Position numbers and translations under genes: made by a program. Below are positions 1-8,410 of a DNA stretch of 48,757 nucleotides, in pieces. Source of the stretch: Desulfofundulus thermobenzoicus (GTDB lineage: Bacteria > Bacillota > Desulfotomaculia > Desulfotomaculales > Desulfovirgulaceae). Location: positions 1-48,757 of the forward strand of contig NZ_WHYR01000026.1 of assembly GCF_009428905.1 (NCBI RefSeq), in the 5' to 3' direction. A model generated the notes under the pieces. That model worked only from the letters and a program-made list of their open reading frames with translations. It was not told the origin of the DNA and ran no database searches. The stretch's first letter is position 1. Each line of letters starts with the position of its first letter.

Positions 1-571
1 CCCGGTAGGTGCCCGGCTGCCGCAGCATGGCCAGGAATTCTTCCCGGCGCCGGGCCACCTCGCCCACACCCAGTTCTTCGCCGCGCTGCATGGGATGCAG
101 GCGGTACTGGTCGCCCACCCATACCTGGGGCATCGGGGGGAGGTCGGGCTGCCATCTGGTCCAGAATACCTCCGACACAATGTCCTGGTCCAGCCCGGCC
201 AGGTGGACCAGGGTTCTGGGGTGCAGCACCAGGTCCGAGTCCACCAGGAACAGGTAGTCGTATCCGCCCTCCCGGGCCATCTGGAGGAAGCGGTTCTTGT
301 AGCCGGCCACCTTCCAGATCAGGTCCTCTTGCCAGTGGTGGGTCTGTTCCGTGCAGTGGTAAATATCCCCCGGGCGATCACCGGACAGGATTTGCACATT
401 GTCCCGGCCGGCGGCGAAATCCCGCAACAGCCGGCATTCCTCCGGATGATCGTCGACAAAGGCATAGGACACCGTCATTCCGGTTGTGTCCAGCTGTTCC
501 AGGGACCACAGGAACTCCTTCAATATGGCCGGTTTTTGCCGCACCGGGCTGGCCACCAGCACTTTCTTCAT
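1..571 (-). CDS. Glycosyltransferase (GT-A type), partial, C-terminus off window
   Basis: The reverse strand reads open from an ATG at 571 to the window edge, giving about 190 residues of a protein that starts MKKVLVASPVRQKP. A DSD metal-binding motif (residues about 111-113, in LVDSDLVLHP) follows a hydrophobic strand, as in GT-A fold glycosyltransferases. The ATG overlaps the stop codon of the upstream gene in an ATGA arrangement, so it is translationally coupled to the three glycosyltransferase genes upstream and is the fourth gene of that minus-strand operon. The acceptor and sugar cannot be read from the sequence. It looks closer to the short GT families that act on surface polymers than to the TPR-tailed GT2 enzymes next to it. 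The stop codon lies outside the window. Confidence 0.75.
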   Translation of the reverse strand, partial: MKKVLVASPVRQKPAILKEFLWSLEQLDTTGMTVSYAFVDDHPEECRLLRDFAAGRDNVQILSGDRPGDIYHCTEQTHHWQEDLIWKVAGYKNRFLQMAREGGYDYLFLVDSDLVLHPRTLVHLAGLDQDIVSEVFWTRWQPDLPPMPQVWVGDQYRLHPMQRGEELGVGEVARRREEFLAMLRQPGTYR

Positions 572-1449
572 AGTTCTTCCCCTTTCACTGTTCTGGAACA
601 GGCTTCTTTGATCAGCAGCAGGTCAGGGTCGTTGGGGAACATACACAGCGACCCCTCCAGCACAGTTTTCAACCGGTCATGATTCCCTGCCTTTAACAGC
701 GCGGCACAGAGCAGCACCAGCAGGTCGTGGAAATAACCCTCGTGGCCCCGCACCAGCACCAGGGCTTTCTCCAGCTGCTCTATGCCCCTGGCCGTTTCAC
801 CACAATGGCAGTACTCAATGCCCAGGCTGTAGAGAAGGAAGGGATCGGCCGGTTGCTTCTCCAGTGCCCTGCAGATTATGCCGATGTTGCGCCGGTGTTT
901 ATCCCTGGCCTGTAACTGCCGCTGCAGGTAGCCCCGGTGGTGGATGACCAGGCCGGAACAGGCCAGCCCGCCCCCGCCGTTTTGGGCCATAATGGATCCG
1001 GCCACCTGCTCATGGATGGCGCCTGTAAAACGGTAGGCCGGGTTGTTTTTAAACAGCCGCACCACCCGGTCTTCGGCCACCGTCTCACCCCGGCCCAGGT
1101 AGTTGCGGATGGTCACGAAGTAGCCTTCCACTCCCGGTGCGGAAAGCAGTGCAGACAGTTCCTGCGGGCTAACCGGGGCCAGTATCTCGTCGGCGTCCAG
1201 GACCAGGATCCACTGCCCGCGGGCCAGGGCCAGGGAGTAATTCCTGGCGGAGGCAAAGTCGCCGGCCCAGGGGTAACTGAACACCCGGGCGCCCCGGGAA
1301 ACGGCCACCTCCACCGTACGGTCCGTGGAGCCCGTGTCCACCACAACGATCTCCTGCACCAGGGAACGCACGCTGTCCAGGCAGGAGGCCAGGCAGTGCT
1401 CTTCGTCCCTGGCGATTACGCACAGGCTTACGGTAGGACTGCCGCTCAC
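568..1449 (-). CDS. Family 2 glycosyltransferase with short helical tail
   Basis: This is a 293-residue protein. Its N-terminal GT2 domain shows the opening strand VSLCVIARDEE, the nucleotide-sugar motif VVDTGSTDRT (about residues 36-45) and a DADE metal site near residue 85; residues 160-290 form TPR-like helices. It shares the GT core with the next two genes upstream, including the conserved block GAIHEQV, so the three are paralogues. The start is a GTG that overlaps the preceding stop codon (GTGA), and its own stop overlaps the following ATG. Such enzymes transfer a sugar to a protein or glycan acceptor in the cytoplasm; the TPR tail of relatives is thought to hold the acceptor. Substrate unknown. 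Confidence 0.85.
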   Translation of the reverse strand: MSGSPTVSLCVIARDEEHCLASCLDSVRSLVQEIVVVDTGSTDRTVEVAVSRGARVFSYPWAGDFASARNYSLALARGQWILVLDADEILAPVSPQELSALLSAPGVEGYFVTIRNYLGRGETVAEDRVVRLFKNNPAYRFTGAIHEQVAGSIMAQNGGGGLACSGLVIHHRGYLQRQLQARDKHRRNIGIICRALEKQPADPFLLYSLGIEYCHCGETARGIEQLEKALVLVRGHEGYFHDLLVLLCAALLKAGNHDRLKTVLEGSLCMFPNDPDLLLIKEACSRTVKGEEL

Positions 1450-3206
1450 GGGATCAACCCCCCCGCCGGGCCGAATTTAAAAGCCGCCAGGCGGCGCAGG
1501 GCGCCGGCCTTTTCCGCCAGGTAATTGCCCAGGGATGCGCAGGCCTCCGGTGACAGGGTGCTTAAATAGGCAATGGCCGCTGCAGCCAGGTGATGAGGCC
1601 GGCGGGGCAACTGGGCACGGCCCGGTCCGGGTGTACCCGCCCGGAAACGCAGGCATTTTTCCAGGACGTCCAGGATTATGCGGATAACCTCCGGTTCCCG
1701 GGCCTTTTCCGGGCGTAAGGAGCTTGAGCCGTCCCGGCAAAGGGAAATCAGGTTCAGCAAAGCCACGGCCCGGCTGCGCTCCGGCTGTTGCCGCCAGAGG
1801 GAGAGGGCCCGTGTCCTGGCCGTTTCATACTCCTTTTGCAGGATAAGAGCCACTACCTCATCCACGGCCAGGCCCGGGTCAAAGGCACGGCCGGTTGCCC
1901 TGTGGCGTTCCACCAGGTGCAGGGCTTCCTTAACCCGCCCGGCATAAACATAAAATGCGGGTGATGGCAGCCGGTTTTCTGCCAGGGGCAGGCCGTCCAG
2001 GCAGGCGCAGGCCAGATCCGGGTAGCCGGCTTCGAAGAACAGCCCGGCCAGGGCAGCGGCTATGGCCCCCTGGCGGCAGTGCCCGGCATTCCGGAGGCGG
2101 GCCAGCGCCTGAAGGGGTCCCTCTTCCACCAGCAGAATTAAAAAGAGGTTGTAGAGGGGGTAAATATAACCGGGGTTGGCCGCAAGGGCCTGCTCGTAAT
2201 ATTGCACCGCCTCCTGCCAGCGGCCCAGCTTTTCATTACAGTAACCCAGGTGATAAAGGGAGAGAAAGCTTTCCGTGCCGCCGGTATGGCCGAACAGAGC
2301 CGGCGGTAGCCCGCAGTTCACCGCCTCCTGAAACCACCGGCGGGCAATTTCATATTCCCCCTTTTCTTCAAACAAAAGCCCCCCATCGAAAAACAGGTCG
2401 GTGTAGGCTGGGTAGCGGTGAGTTTCCTCAAGACAAAGACAGATGGCCTCGTCCAGCCGGCCCAGGGATTGGCAACAGGCCACCAGGGCGCGCACTGCCT
2501 GTGCCCGGAAGAGGATGTGACTGTCGTCCAGTTCCCGGCAGGCCCGCTGCAGATGGGGCAGCGCCCGGGCGGCCCGGCCCAGCCCCAGCCATTCCACGCC
2601 CAGGTAATATTGCCAAAAGGGGTTGGCCGGATCGGCGGCCACCGCCCGCTGCAACAGGGCCAGGTTGCGCCCCCGCCGGCGGCGGCGCTCCTGTGCCGGA
2701 AGGGGATGGTGCCGGATGACCGGGGCTGCGGCCATGCCCACCGCTGCGGGGCGCTCCACCACCACCTGTTCATGGATGGCCCCGGCGAAGCGGTAACAGG
2801 GCCTGTTTTGAAACAGGCGCAGGACGAAAAAGCGGCTGTAACTGCCGGGCAATTCCGCGGACATCTGGTGCAGGGGCAGGAAGAAGGCTTCGTGCCCGTT
2901 AGTGTTGTGCACCAGATGGTCCAGGCCGCCCCGGCCGGTGTCCAGCTCTTCATCGGCATCCAGGGAGAGGATCCACCGGCCCCGGGCCCGGGTCAGGGCG
3001 AAGTTGCGGGCGGCGCTGAAGTCGCCGTGCCAGGGATAGTGGTATATCCGGTCCGTGTAGCGGCGGGCGATCTCCACCGTGCCGTCGGTGGAGCCCGTGT
3101 CCACTATGACCATTTCATCCACCACCCCCCGCACACTGTTCAAACAGCGGGACAGGTGGGGCTCTTCATTGCGCACAATCATTGCCAGGCTTATCAAGGG
3201 TTTCAT
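1446..3206 (-). CDS. TPR-containing family 2 glycosyltransferase
   Basis: The protein has 586 residues. Residues 1-230 are a GT2 domain with MKPLISLAMIVRNEE, VDTGSTDGT and DADEEL motifs; the rest is rich in TPR-like helix pairs (for example a unit containing LGRWQEAVQYYEQALAANP near residue 345). The ATG at 3206 was chosen because it overlaps the upstream stop as ATGA and begins right at the GT2 core; a longer reading frame upstream of it lies inside the preceding gene. The gene is the third of the coupled minus-strand set. The architecture (GT2 plus long TPR tail) is common in Firmicutes for enzymes that glycosylate peptides or proteins, which fits the repeat protein encoded just across the divergent promoter region. 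The target is inferred, not shown. Confidence 0.85.
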   Translation of the reverse strand: MKPLISLAMIVRNEEPHLSRCLNSVRGVVDEMVIVDTGSTDGTVEIARRYTDRIYHYPWHGDFSAARNFALTRARGRWILSLDADEELDTGRGGLDHLVHNTNGHEAFFLPLHQMSAELPGSYSRFFVLRLFQNRPCYRFAGAIHEQVVVERPAAVGMAAAPVIRHHPLPAQERRRRRGRNLALLQRAVAADPANPFWQYYLGVEWLGLGRAARALPHLQRACRELDDSHILFRAQAVRALVACCQSLGRLDEAICLCLEETHRYPAYTDLFFDGGLLFEEKGEYEIARRWFQEAVNCGLPPALFGHTGGTESFLSLYHLGYCNEKLGRWQEAVQYYEQALAANPGYIYPLYNLFLILLVEEGPLQALARLRNAGHCRQGAIAAALAGLFFEAGYPDLACACLDGLPLAENRLPSPAFYVYAGRVKEALHLVERHRATGRAFDPGLAVDEVVALILQKEYETARTRALSLWRQQPERSRAVALLNLISLCRDGSSSLRPEKAREPEVIRIILDVLEKCLRFRAGTPGPGRAQLPRRPHHLAAAAIAYLSTLSPEACASLGNYLAEKAGALRRLAAFKFGPAGGLIP

Positions 3207-5179
3207 CGTTCCACCCCCGTCTCTTGCCGAAGACGTTTTAGAACAGGCACGTCCGGGTATCTGTCCAGGGCTTCCTGCAATATTTCCCGCCGCATCTTTT
3301 CGTAAAGCTCCGCCAGCCTGGCGTAATGCCGGGGCTCCGCCGGCTCCAGGGCCAGGGCCCGCCGGTACAGTCCGGCGGCCTCCAGGAAATCCCCCTGACC
3401 CTCCCTGATTTCCCCCAGGGCATAAAGGGTAGCGGCGCACTCCCCCTTCTCCGCCAGGTGCATCTGAAAATATTGTGCGGCTTCTGCCGGGTGGCCGTAA
3501 CGGGAGAACAGCTGACCTATGGCCCTGGCGTTCCGGTGCAGGCACTCCCGGGAAAGGCCGCTTAAAAGGGACACAGCCCGCTCTTTTTCCCCCAGGTCCA
3601 GGGCACGCATGAGTATGTCCAGGAGAAGGGACATGCCCTCTTCGCCCAGGTCCAGCCCGGGTTTCCGCCGGCGGCCCGGGGTGTCCTTTAAAAGGGCCAG
3701 CACAGCCCCCGTATCGGTGGTGAGTCCCAGGGAAAACAATTCATCGACCAGGGAGCGTACCCGGCGGCGGTTACCCTGAAACCAGAAGCATAAAATTTTG
3801 TTCAGCCTGGCCAGGGGATAAAGCCGGTGGCCGGGCTTGAAACCGTCAATGATGTGCAGGGCCTCCAGGTAGCGCCGCTGCTGGATCAGGCAGATGGCCT
3901 TCCAGAGCATTACCTCCGGCGACGTTTCCTGGCCGGCCGTGCCCCGCTCCAGGTACTCCAGGGCCAGGCCGAAGGCGCACTGCTGGAAAAGGATCCGCCC
4001 CATTAAAAGATTGGCCCCGGGTGTGCAGAAATCACAGAGCTGCTCCAGGCATTGCCGGGCATACGCCGGGTCCTCCCGGGGCTGCAGGAGGCGGGTGATA
4101 CTTTCCAGGGCCGGGGTGAAACGGGGATTGTCCCGCAGGCTCTGCACGTAGTAGCCCATGGCTTCTTCGAGATTTAAAAAAAGTTCCGCCAGGCGCCCCA
4201 GCTGGTAAAGGGAGCGAAACCCCCGGGTGCCGGCAAAGGGGGCGTAAGACACCGGCTGTTCGGGCATGGCCAGGGCCTGTTGAAAGTGCTCGAATGCCCG
4301 CCCGTAGTTTTTTTGCTCCATGTGGATCAGCCCGCCGTAATAATAAAGGTCTGCGTAATCGGGAAATAGATTCAGCCCCGCCTGAACGACTTCCAGTGCC
4401 CGGTCATAATTGCCGGCGGCCTGGCAGGCCAGGACGATGTAACGCAGCAATTTGGGCAGGTAAATGGTCCGGGGGTCGATGCCCCTGGCTGCCCTTAAAA
4501 GCTCCGCGGCCGCTTCCCCGTACCTTTCCGCCCGGTAAAGCTCCACGCCGTAATGGTAGCGCAGCAGGCGGTTTTCCGGGTCCCTGGCCATCTCACGCTC
4601 CAGAATGGCCAGGTTGCGGTTTTTCTTGTCCTTTTCTTTTATTTGCCTGTCCAGGTAGCCGTAATGCAGGATGACCAGGTCCTCGGCCGTCCGGTACCGG
4701 GCCTGGCTGTTTTTTTCCAGGATCACATCCACAATCTGTTCATGAATGGCTCCCCGGAACCGGTAGTCCGGCCGGTGACGGAAAAGGCGGAAGACCAGGT
4801 CCGGGCAGGTCTCCACCCACCCTTCGTTACCCAGGTAGTTGATTATCTTCACAAAATAACCATCCACGTCCCCGGCTGCGGTTAGACGGCGCAGCACCGG
4901 CTGGCTTTCCCGGACCAGCTCTTCGTCGGCATCCAGGAATAAAATCCAGTCCCCCGTGGCCCGTTCCAGGGAAGCATTGCGGGCGTCACTGAAGCTGCCG
5001 TTCCAGGGAAAGGAATACACCAGGGCACCCCATTCTTCCGCCACCCGGCAGGTGCCGTCGGTGGAGCCGGTGTCCACCACTATGATCTCATCCACGGCGC
5101 CGGAGACACTGGCCAGGCAGCGGCGCAGGTTCTGTTCTTCATTACGGACAATCATGCACAGGCTGATTCTATTACCCAT
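3203..5179 (-). CDS. TPR-containing family 2 glycosyltransferase
   Basis: A 658-residue protein and the first gene of the minus-strand operon. The N-terminal GT2 domain carries ISLCMIVRNEE, VDTGSTDGT and DADEEL; about 400 residues of TPR-type repeats follow, including canonical units near the C-terminus (GDFLEAAGLYRRALALEP). The start ATG at 5179 is preceded by a purine-rich ribosome binding site (GGCTGGAGCAAG). Its GT core closely resembles those of the two following genes, pointing to tandem duplication with diverged TPR tails. The operon runs away from the plus-strand gene at 5369, so the 190-bp gap between them must hold the promoters of both. Donor and acceptor are unknown. Confidence 0.87.
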   Translation of the reverse strand: MGNRISLCMIVRNEEQNLRRCLASVSGAVDEIIVVDTGSTDGTCRVAEEWGALVYSFPWNGSFSDARNASLERATGDWILFLDADEELVRESQPVLRRLTAAGDVDGYFVKIINYLGNEGWVETCPDLVFRLFRHRPDYRFRGAIHEQIVDVILEKNSQARYRTAEDLVILHYGYLDRQIKEKDKKNRNLAILEREMARDPENRLLRYHYGVELYRAERYGEAAAELLRAARGIDPRTIYLPKLLRYIVLACQAAGNYDRALEVVQAGLNLFPDYADLYYYGGLIHMEQKNYGRAFEHFQQALAMPEQPVSYAPFAGTRGFRSLYQLGRLAELFLNLEEAMGYYVQSLRDNPRFTPALESITRLLQPREDPAYARQCLEQLCDFCTPGANLLMGRILFQQCAFGLALEYLERGTAGQETSPEVMLWKAICLIQQRRYLEALHIIDGFKPGHRLYPLARLNKILCFWFQGNRRRVRSLVDELFSLGLTTDTGAVLALLKDTPGRRRKPGLDLGEEGMSLLLDILMRALDLGEKERAVSLLSGLSRECLHRNARAIGQLFSRYGHPAEAAQYFQMHLAEKGECAATLYALGEIREGQGDFLEAAGLYRRALALEPAEPRHYARLAELYEKMRREILQEALDRYPDVPVLKRLRQETGVER

Positions 5180-5368
5180 CTTGCTCCAGCCTCTTTCAAT
5201 CGTTGTTGGCCGTAAAACACGGTCGGCAACCGGGCGGCAGGGCCGCCTGCCGCCGGGGGAATAAGAAAAATATTTTTAGTTAATTTATGCGTGGCAGGCA
5301 TAACCTTCCACAGCTAGGTAGAATATCCTACAATATGGCCAATATTTACCATGAGAGGAGGAAGGTTT
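5180..5368. promoter_or_regulatory. Divergent promoter region of the glycan island
   Basis: This AT-richer gap separates the minus-strand glycosyltransferase operon from the plus-strand repeat-protein gene. It contains small dyads (GTAG...CTAC around 5317-5331, AATAT-GGCC-AATATT around 5333-5347) and a strong ribosome binding site AGGAGG at 5356-5361 ahead of the ATG at 5369. I cannot pick convincing -35/-10 pairs, so this is assigned from gene orientation alone; a sporulation sigma factor is possible. Confidence 0.45.
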
Positions 5369-6241
5369 ATGCCGAACTATAAGATTTTTCAAGACAATCC
5401 AGATAAAGCGCGGATCAAGATTTTCGGCAGCCAGGATGTAGCCCTGAACACCGACGTAACCGGCAATCTGGGTATAACCAGCACGGGCCTGGCGGTGACG
5501 GCGCCGGCCAACGGGCTGATGGTGACGGCCCCGGCGACGGGCCTGGCCATCACGCCGCCCACGGGGGGATTGACCATCACCAGTACGGGCCTGGCGGTGA
5601 CGGCGCCGGCCAACGGGCTGATGGTGACGGCCCCGGCGACGGGCCTGGCCATCACGCCGCCCACGGGGGGATTGACCATCACCAGTACGGGCCTGGCAGT
5701 GACGGCGCCAGCCAACGGGCTGATGGTGACGGCCCCGGCGACGGGCCTGGCCATCACGCCGCCCACGGGGGGATTGACCATCACCAGCACGGGCCTGGCG
5801 GTGACGGCGCCGGCCAACGGGCTGATGGTGACGGCTCCGGCGACGGGTCTGGCCATAACACCGCCCAGCACGGGCCTGCTCATCACCAGTACCGGCCTGT
5901 CCGTAATGAGCAACCTGGTCACTACGGACGTGTCGGCAGTCCGGGGCGGCATTACAGACACGGCCGGCAGCCCCGATGTAACCTACAATGTGCTCAATCT
6001 CAGGGCCTGGAGCTTTGGCGTGGTCAATGCCTCCACCACCATCGCGCCTGCCACGGTGCGGCTCCAGATCAGTCCCGATGGGACCAGCTGGTTGAACGAA
6101 ACCGGTCCGGTGACGCTGAATACCGGCGATGTGACCGCCCTGGTATCCTCCATATTCCTGAAATATGCGCGGGTTTACTATGCAGCGGTGAACGCGGCCA
6201 GTGTCGTCACCCTGAACATCTTCTTCCAGGGGCAGACTTAA
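5369..6241 (+). CDS. Tandem-repeat protein with C-terminal beta domain (DUF6385-like)
   Basis: The protein has 290 residues in three parts. Residues 1-38 are a short N-terminal region (MPNYKIFQDNPDKARIKIF). Residues about 39-175 are four 34-residue repeats, each made of nine-residue sub-units of the type GLxVTAPA(N/T), GLAITPPTG, GLTITST. Residues about 180-290 are a beta-rich C-terminal domain ending FFQGQT that I believe matches the domain catalogued as DUF6385 (name from memory). No signal peptide or membrane segment is visible. The ATG at 5369 was chosen over one at 5351 because AGGAGG sits between them at ideal spacing. The repeats are rich in Thr, Ala, Pro and Gly and have no Cys or charged residues, which suggests an extended beta or fibrous surface protein and a plausible O-glycosylation target. 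Function is inferred from context. Confidence 0.8.
   Translation: MPNYKIFQDNPDKARIKIFGSQDVALNTDVTGNLGITSTGLAVTAPANGLMVTAPATGLAITPPTGGLTITSTGLAVTAPANGLMVTAPATGLAITPPTGGLTITSTGLAVTAPANGLMVTAPATGLAITPPTGGLTITSTGLAVTAPANGLMVTAPATGLAITPPSTGLLITSTGLSVMSNLVTTDVSAVRGGITDTAGSPDVTYNVLNLRAWSFGVVNASTTIAPATVRLQISPDGTSWLNETGPVTLNTGDVTALVSSIFLKYARVYYAAVNAASVVTLNIFFQGQT
5485..5892 (+). repeat. Four 102-bp tandem coding repeats
   Basis: Units begin at 5485, 5587, 5689 and 5791, each opening with GGGCCTGGC. They are nearly identical in DNA as well as protein, with a few third-position changes (for example GCGGTG versus GCAGTG), and only the last unit diverges at its end (PPST in place of PPTG). Each encodes 34 residues. 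The high DNA identity implies recent duplication or ongoing homogenisation, so copy number may vary between strains. Confidence 0.95.
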
Positions 6242-6296
6242 AGACCGGGAAAGTTTCCCGGGGAACAGCCGCTCCTGCAGCGAACAACGACCAGCG

Positions 6297-6334
6297 GCGG
6301 GAAGGCCGGGATTTACCGGCCTTCCCGCTGTTTA
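6297..6334 (+). terminator. Hairpin/terminator after the repeat-protein gene
   Basis: A perfect 13-bp stem (GCGGGAAGGCCGG paired with CCGGCCTTCCCGC) encloses a six-base loop, followed by TGTTTA. The T-run is weak, so it may end transcription partially or stabilise the mRNA. A second small palindrome, CCGGGAAA-G-TTTCCCGG, lies at 6245-6261 immediately after the stop codon. Confidence 0.6.
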
Positions 6335-6401
6335 CAGCACAGGTGGATTGGGGGACACAACCGGTGGCCGGAGAATATTTTGTAAACAGGGGGTGAGCGA
6401 A

Positions 6402-6893
6402 ATGCAAAGAACAGGCACCGGGACCGGTGATGGCAGGATTGTCCGCCGTGATCCCGCATTCGGCCCCGGTATGGCCGGGGCCATAATCGGGGGTGTGGCC
6501 GGTGGTGTGCTGGGGATGGTGGCCCTGGTCATTTCCCTGGTTGCCTATCAAAAACAAATTCCCGACACCCGGCCGCTTTTTATCAGCACGGTGGAAAAGG
6601 GCCTGGTCACCCGGGACCGGGACGGCCACAGCAAAACCAGGGATATCGCCCGGATCCGCACCTTCTCCTTTCTGGTGCGCAATGAAGGACCCCACCCGGT
6701 GGTGGTCCAGCCGGAATTAAGCCCCGATGGAACCGCCTGGAGCCCCTTTGGCGAATTGTCCTACGCCATTGAACCGGGGGAAGAGCAGCTGTTTGTCCCC
6801 CAGTATTTCCTGCGTTACGCCCGGGTCCGCTTCCGGAACCAGATACCGGGCTTTGATTCGGTGATTACCGTATGGTTCCAGGGGCAGAGCTGA
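6402..6893 (+). CDS. Membrane-anchored protein with C-terminal domain shared with the repeat protein
   Basis: A 163-residue protein. A Gly/Ala/Val-rich membrane segment (about residues 24-49, AIIGGVAGGVLGMVALVISL) follows a short basic N-terminus; residues about 55-163 form a beta-rich domain. This domain parallels the C-terminus of the upstream repeat protein: both have LxPDGTxW (ISPDGTSW and LSPDGTAW), a central (L/F)LxYARVxx block and an ending of the form FQGQ(T/S). The ATG at 6402 is preceded by GGGGGTG. With no repeats and one membrane helix it could anchor the repeat protein or present a similar domain at the cell surface. Function unknown; the shared domain is directly visible. Confidence 0.8.
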   Translation: MQRTGTGTGDGRIVRRDPAFGPGMAGAIIGGVAGGVLGMVALVISLVAYQKQIPDTRPLFISTVEKGLVTRDRDGHSKTRDIARIRTFSFLVRNEGPHPVVVQPELSPDGTAWSPFGELSYAIEPGEEQLFVPQYFLRYARVRFRNQIPGFDSVITVWFQGQS

Positions 6894-6895
6894 AA

Positions 6896-7702
6896 ATGTT
6901 TGTTTCAATCATTATTCCCGTGAGAAACCAGCTGCCCCTGACCCGGGCCTGCCTGGAAAGCGTTTTTAGGCACACTGCGGAGACGGTGGAAATCATTGTG
7001 GTGGACAACGGTTCCACCGACGGCACCCGGCCATATCTCCAGAACTTTCCGGCTGTCAGGATGGTGGCCGCCGGTGACGTCCCCTGTTTTGCCGCAGCCT
7101 GCAACCGGGGTCTGGCCGCCGCCCGGGGGGAATATCTTTTGCTTTTAAACAACGATGCGCTGGTAACCAGGGGCTGGCTGCGGGGGCTAATCAAACATCT
7201 GGAAAGCAATCCCGCGGCCGGAATGGTGGGGCCTTTATCCAACTGCGGCGGCCTGGTGCAGACCATTCCCGTGGCCCCGTACTCCGTGGATCAGGTGGAG
7301 GAATTTGCCCGCCGGCTGCAGGTGCAGAACGCCGGGCGGTGCCGCCGGGTCAACGCCTTAAGCGGCTTTTGCCTGTTAATCAAAAGACAGGTTTTAAACA
7401 CCATCGGTGGTCTCGATCCCCGCTTCGTCCCGGGATATTTTGAAGACGACGATTTCTGCCTGCGGGCTGTGCTGGCCGGCTTTCAATTGCTGGTGGCCGA
7501 AGATGTGTTTGTCTATCATCACGGCCAGCGCACTTTCGCCGGGGAGGGGCTGGACTGCCGGGCCGTTTTGCGGCAGAACTGGGAGCGCTTTCGCCGCAAG
7601 TGGGGGCTGCCGGCGGATTTTCCCCCGGGAAAACGGCTCACTTCCCCCCTGATTTTAAAGCAGCCCTTTGACCCCAGGCGCCATGTGGTCCCTTTACGGT
7701 GA
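6896..7702 (+). CDS. Family 2 glycosyltransferase
   Basis: A 268-residue single-domain GT2 enzyme. It opens FVSIIIPVRNQLPLTRACL, has VVDNGSTDGT near residue 40, and NNDALVTRGWL supplies the aspartate metal site in place of DxD; further on is the acceptor-side motif YFEDDDFCLRA. These are features of the rhamnosyltransferase-like GT2 group. The ATG at 6896 lies three bases after the stop of the upstream gene and is preceded by AGGGGCAG, so the two are probably co-transcribed. It would extend a glycan chain in the cytoplasm; sugar unknown. Confidence 0.88.
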   Translation: MFVSIIIPVRNQLPLTRACLESVFRHTAETVEIIVVDNGSTDGTRPYLQNFPAVRMVAAGDVPCFAAACNRGLAAARGEYLLLLNNDALVTRGWLRGLIKHLESNPAAGMVGPLSNCGGLVQTIPVAPYSVDQVEEFARRLQVQNAGRCRRVNALSGFCLLIKRQVLNTIGGLDPRFVPGYFEDDDFCLRAVLAGFQLLVAEDVFVYHHGQRTFAGEGLDCRAVLRQNWERFRRKWGLPADFPPGKRLTSPLILKQPFDPRRHVVPLR

Positions 7703-7717
7703 CTGATCAGTAAAGGG
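7690..7717 (+). terminator. Hairpin overlapping the glycosyltransferase stop codon
   Basis: CCCTTTAC and GTAAAGGG form a perfect 8-bp stem around a 12-base loop that contains the TGA stop. There is no T-run, so it may be a processing or stability hairpin rather than a terminator. Confidence 0.4.
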
Positions 7718-7839
7718 CCGCCGGCAACAGGGAAGCGGCGATGGCAATATATACCAGGGGCGCCTTAAACACCAATCCGGCACCGTAACATATTATGGAT
7801 AACAGGTAAAACTTGACCAGGATAAGAGGTGTGCAAAAA

Positions 7840-8247
7840 ATGGCTTTTCAGCTAACCAGTTTCGACCTGGCTACCAGAAATGCCGGAAGCCAGCAGCATT
7901 TTGACTTTTTCATTCTCCCCGAGCCCCGGGTACTGGTCGGCGGCGTGGTGCGCCGGCCCGACGGGACGCCCGTGCCCTGTGCAGCAGTGGTCATTTTTCG
8001 CCGGGAAGGAGATAAGCTGGGACCGGCCATCGGCCATACCTTCACCGATCAGGACGGGCAATTTGTCTTTGGCCCCCTCCCTCCGGGCACAGACTTCAAG
8101 GTAAAGATATTCTACATGGAAAACGCTGTCGCCGGGGATGAGGCCCAGGTGGTGGAGTCCGGCATCTGGCCGCCCGTTTTCCCCCTGCCGCCCATAGCCC
8201 CCTTTCCGCCCATAGCGCCGCTACCCACGGTGGCCCCCATAGGGTAA
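7840..8247 (+). CDS. Carboxypeptidase-regulatory-like beta-sandwich protein with proline-rich tail
   Basis: A 135-residue protein. Residues about 28-95 resemble the small transthyretin-like fold of carboxypeptidase regulatory (CarboxypepD_reg/CNA-B type) domains: VLVGGVVRRPDGTPVPCAAVVIF, then a TDQDGQFVFGPLPPG turn. The last 25 residues are a Pro-rich tail with repeated PPIAP/PPIAPF units. No signal peptide is visible. The ATG at 7840 was chosen for its AGAGGTG ribosome binding site; an in-frame TTG lies upstream. Domains of this type are common in surface adhesins and spore-coat proteins, and its place between glycosyltransferase genes suggests another structural surface component. Function is inferred. 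Confidence 0.7.
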   Translation: MAFQLTSFDLATRNAGSQQHFDFFILPEPRVLVGGVVRRPDGTPVPCAAVVIFRREGDKLGPAIGHTFTDQDGQFVFGPLPPGTDFKVKIFYMENAVAGDEAQVVESGIWPPVFPLPPIAPFPPIAPLPTVAPIG

Positions 8248-8410
8248 TCTGCCTTCCGCCCGGATGGCCGGCTGCTTGCGCCGGGGTAAGACCGCAGATG
8301 TCTTGCCCTTTTTCCTGCCCTGAAAATACATTTTCGTTCCTCTGTTGGTGCCGCCGCAGGCGACGTGGGGGTCTTGTTTGGAAATTACCGTGGGGAAGGG
8401 GGATGCCACT

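Noticed and set aside
5485..5892. CRISPR array
   Set aside because: The 102-bp units abut with no unique spacers and are in frame within a coding gene.
5389..5961. Long antisense frame across the repeat gene with its own repeats (MVNPPVGGVMARPVAG pattern)
   Set aside because: It mirrors the plus-strand repeats, has no ribosome binding site and begins in the conserved C-terminal domain of the real gene.
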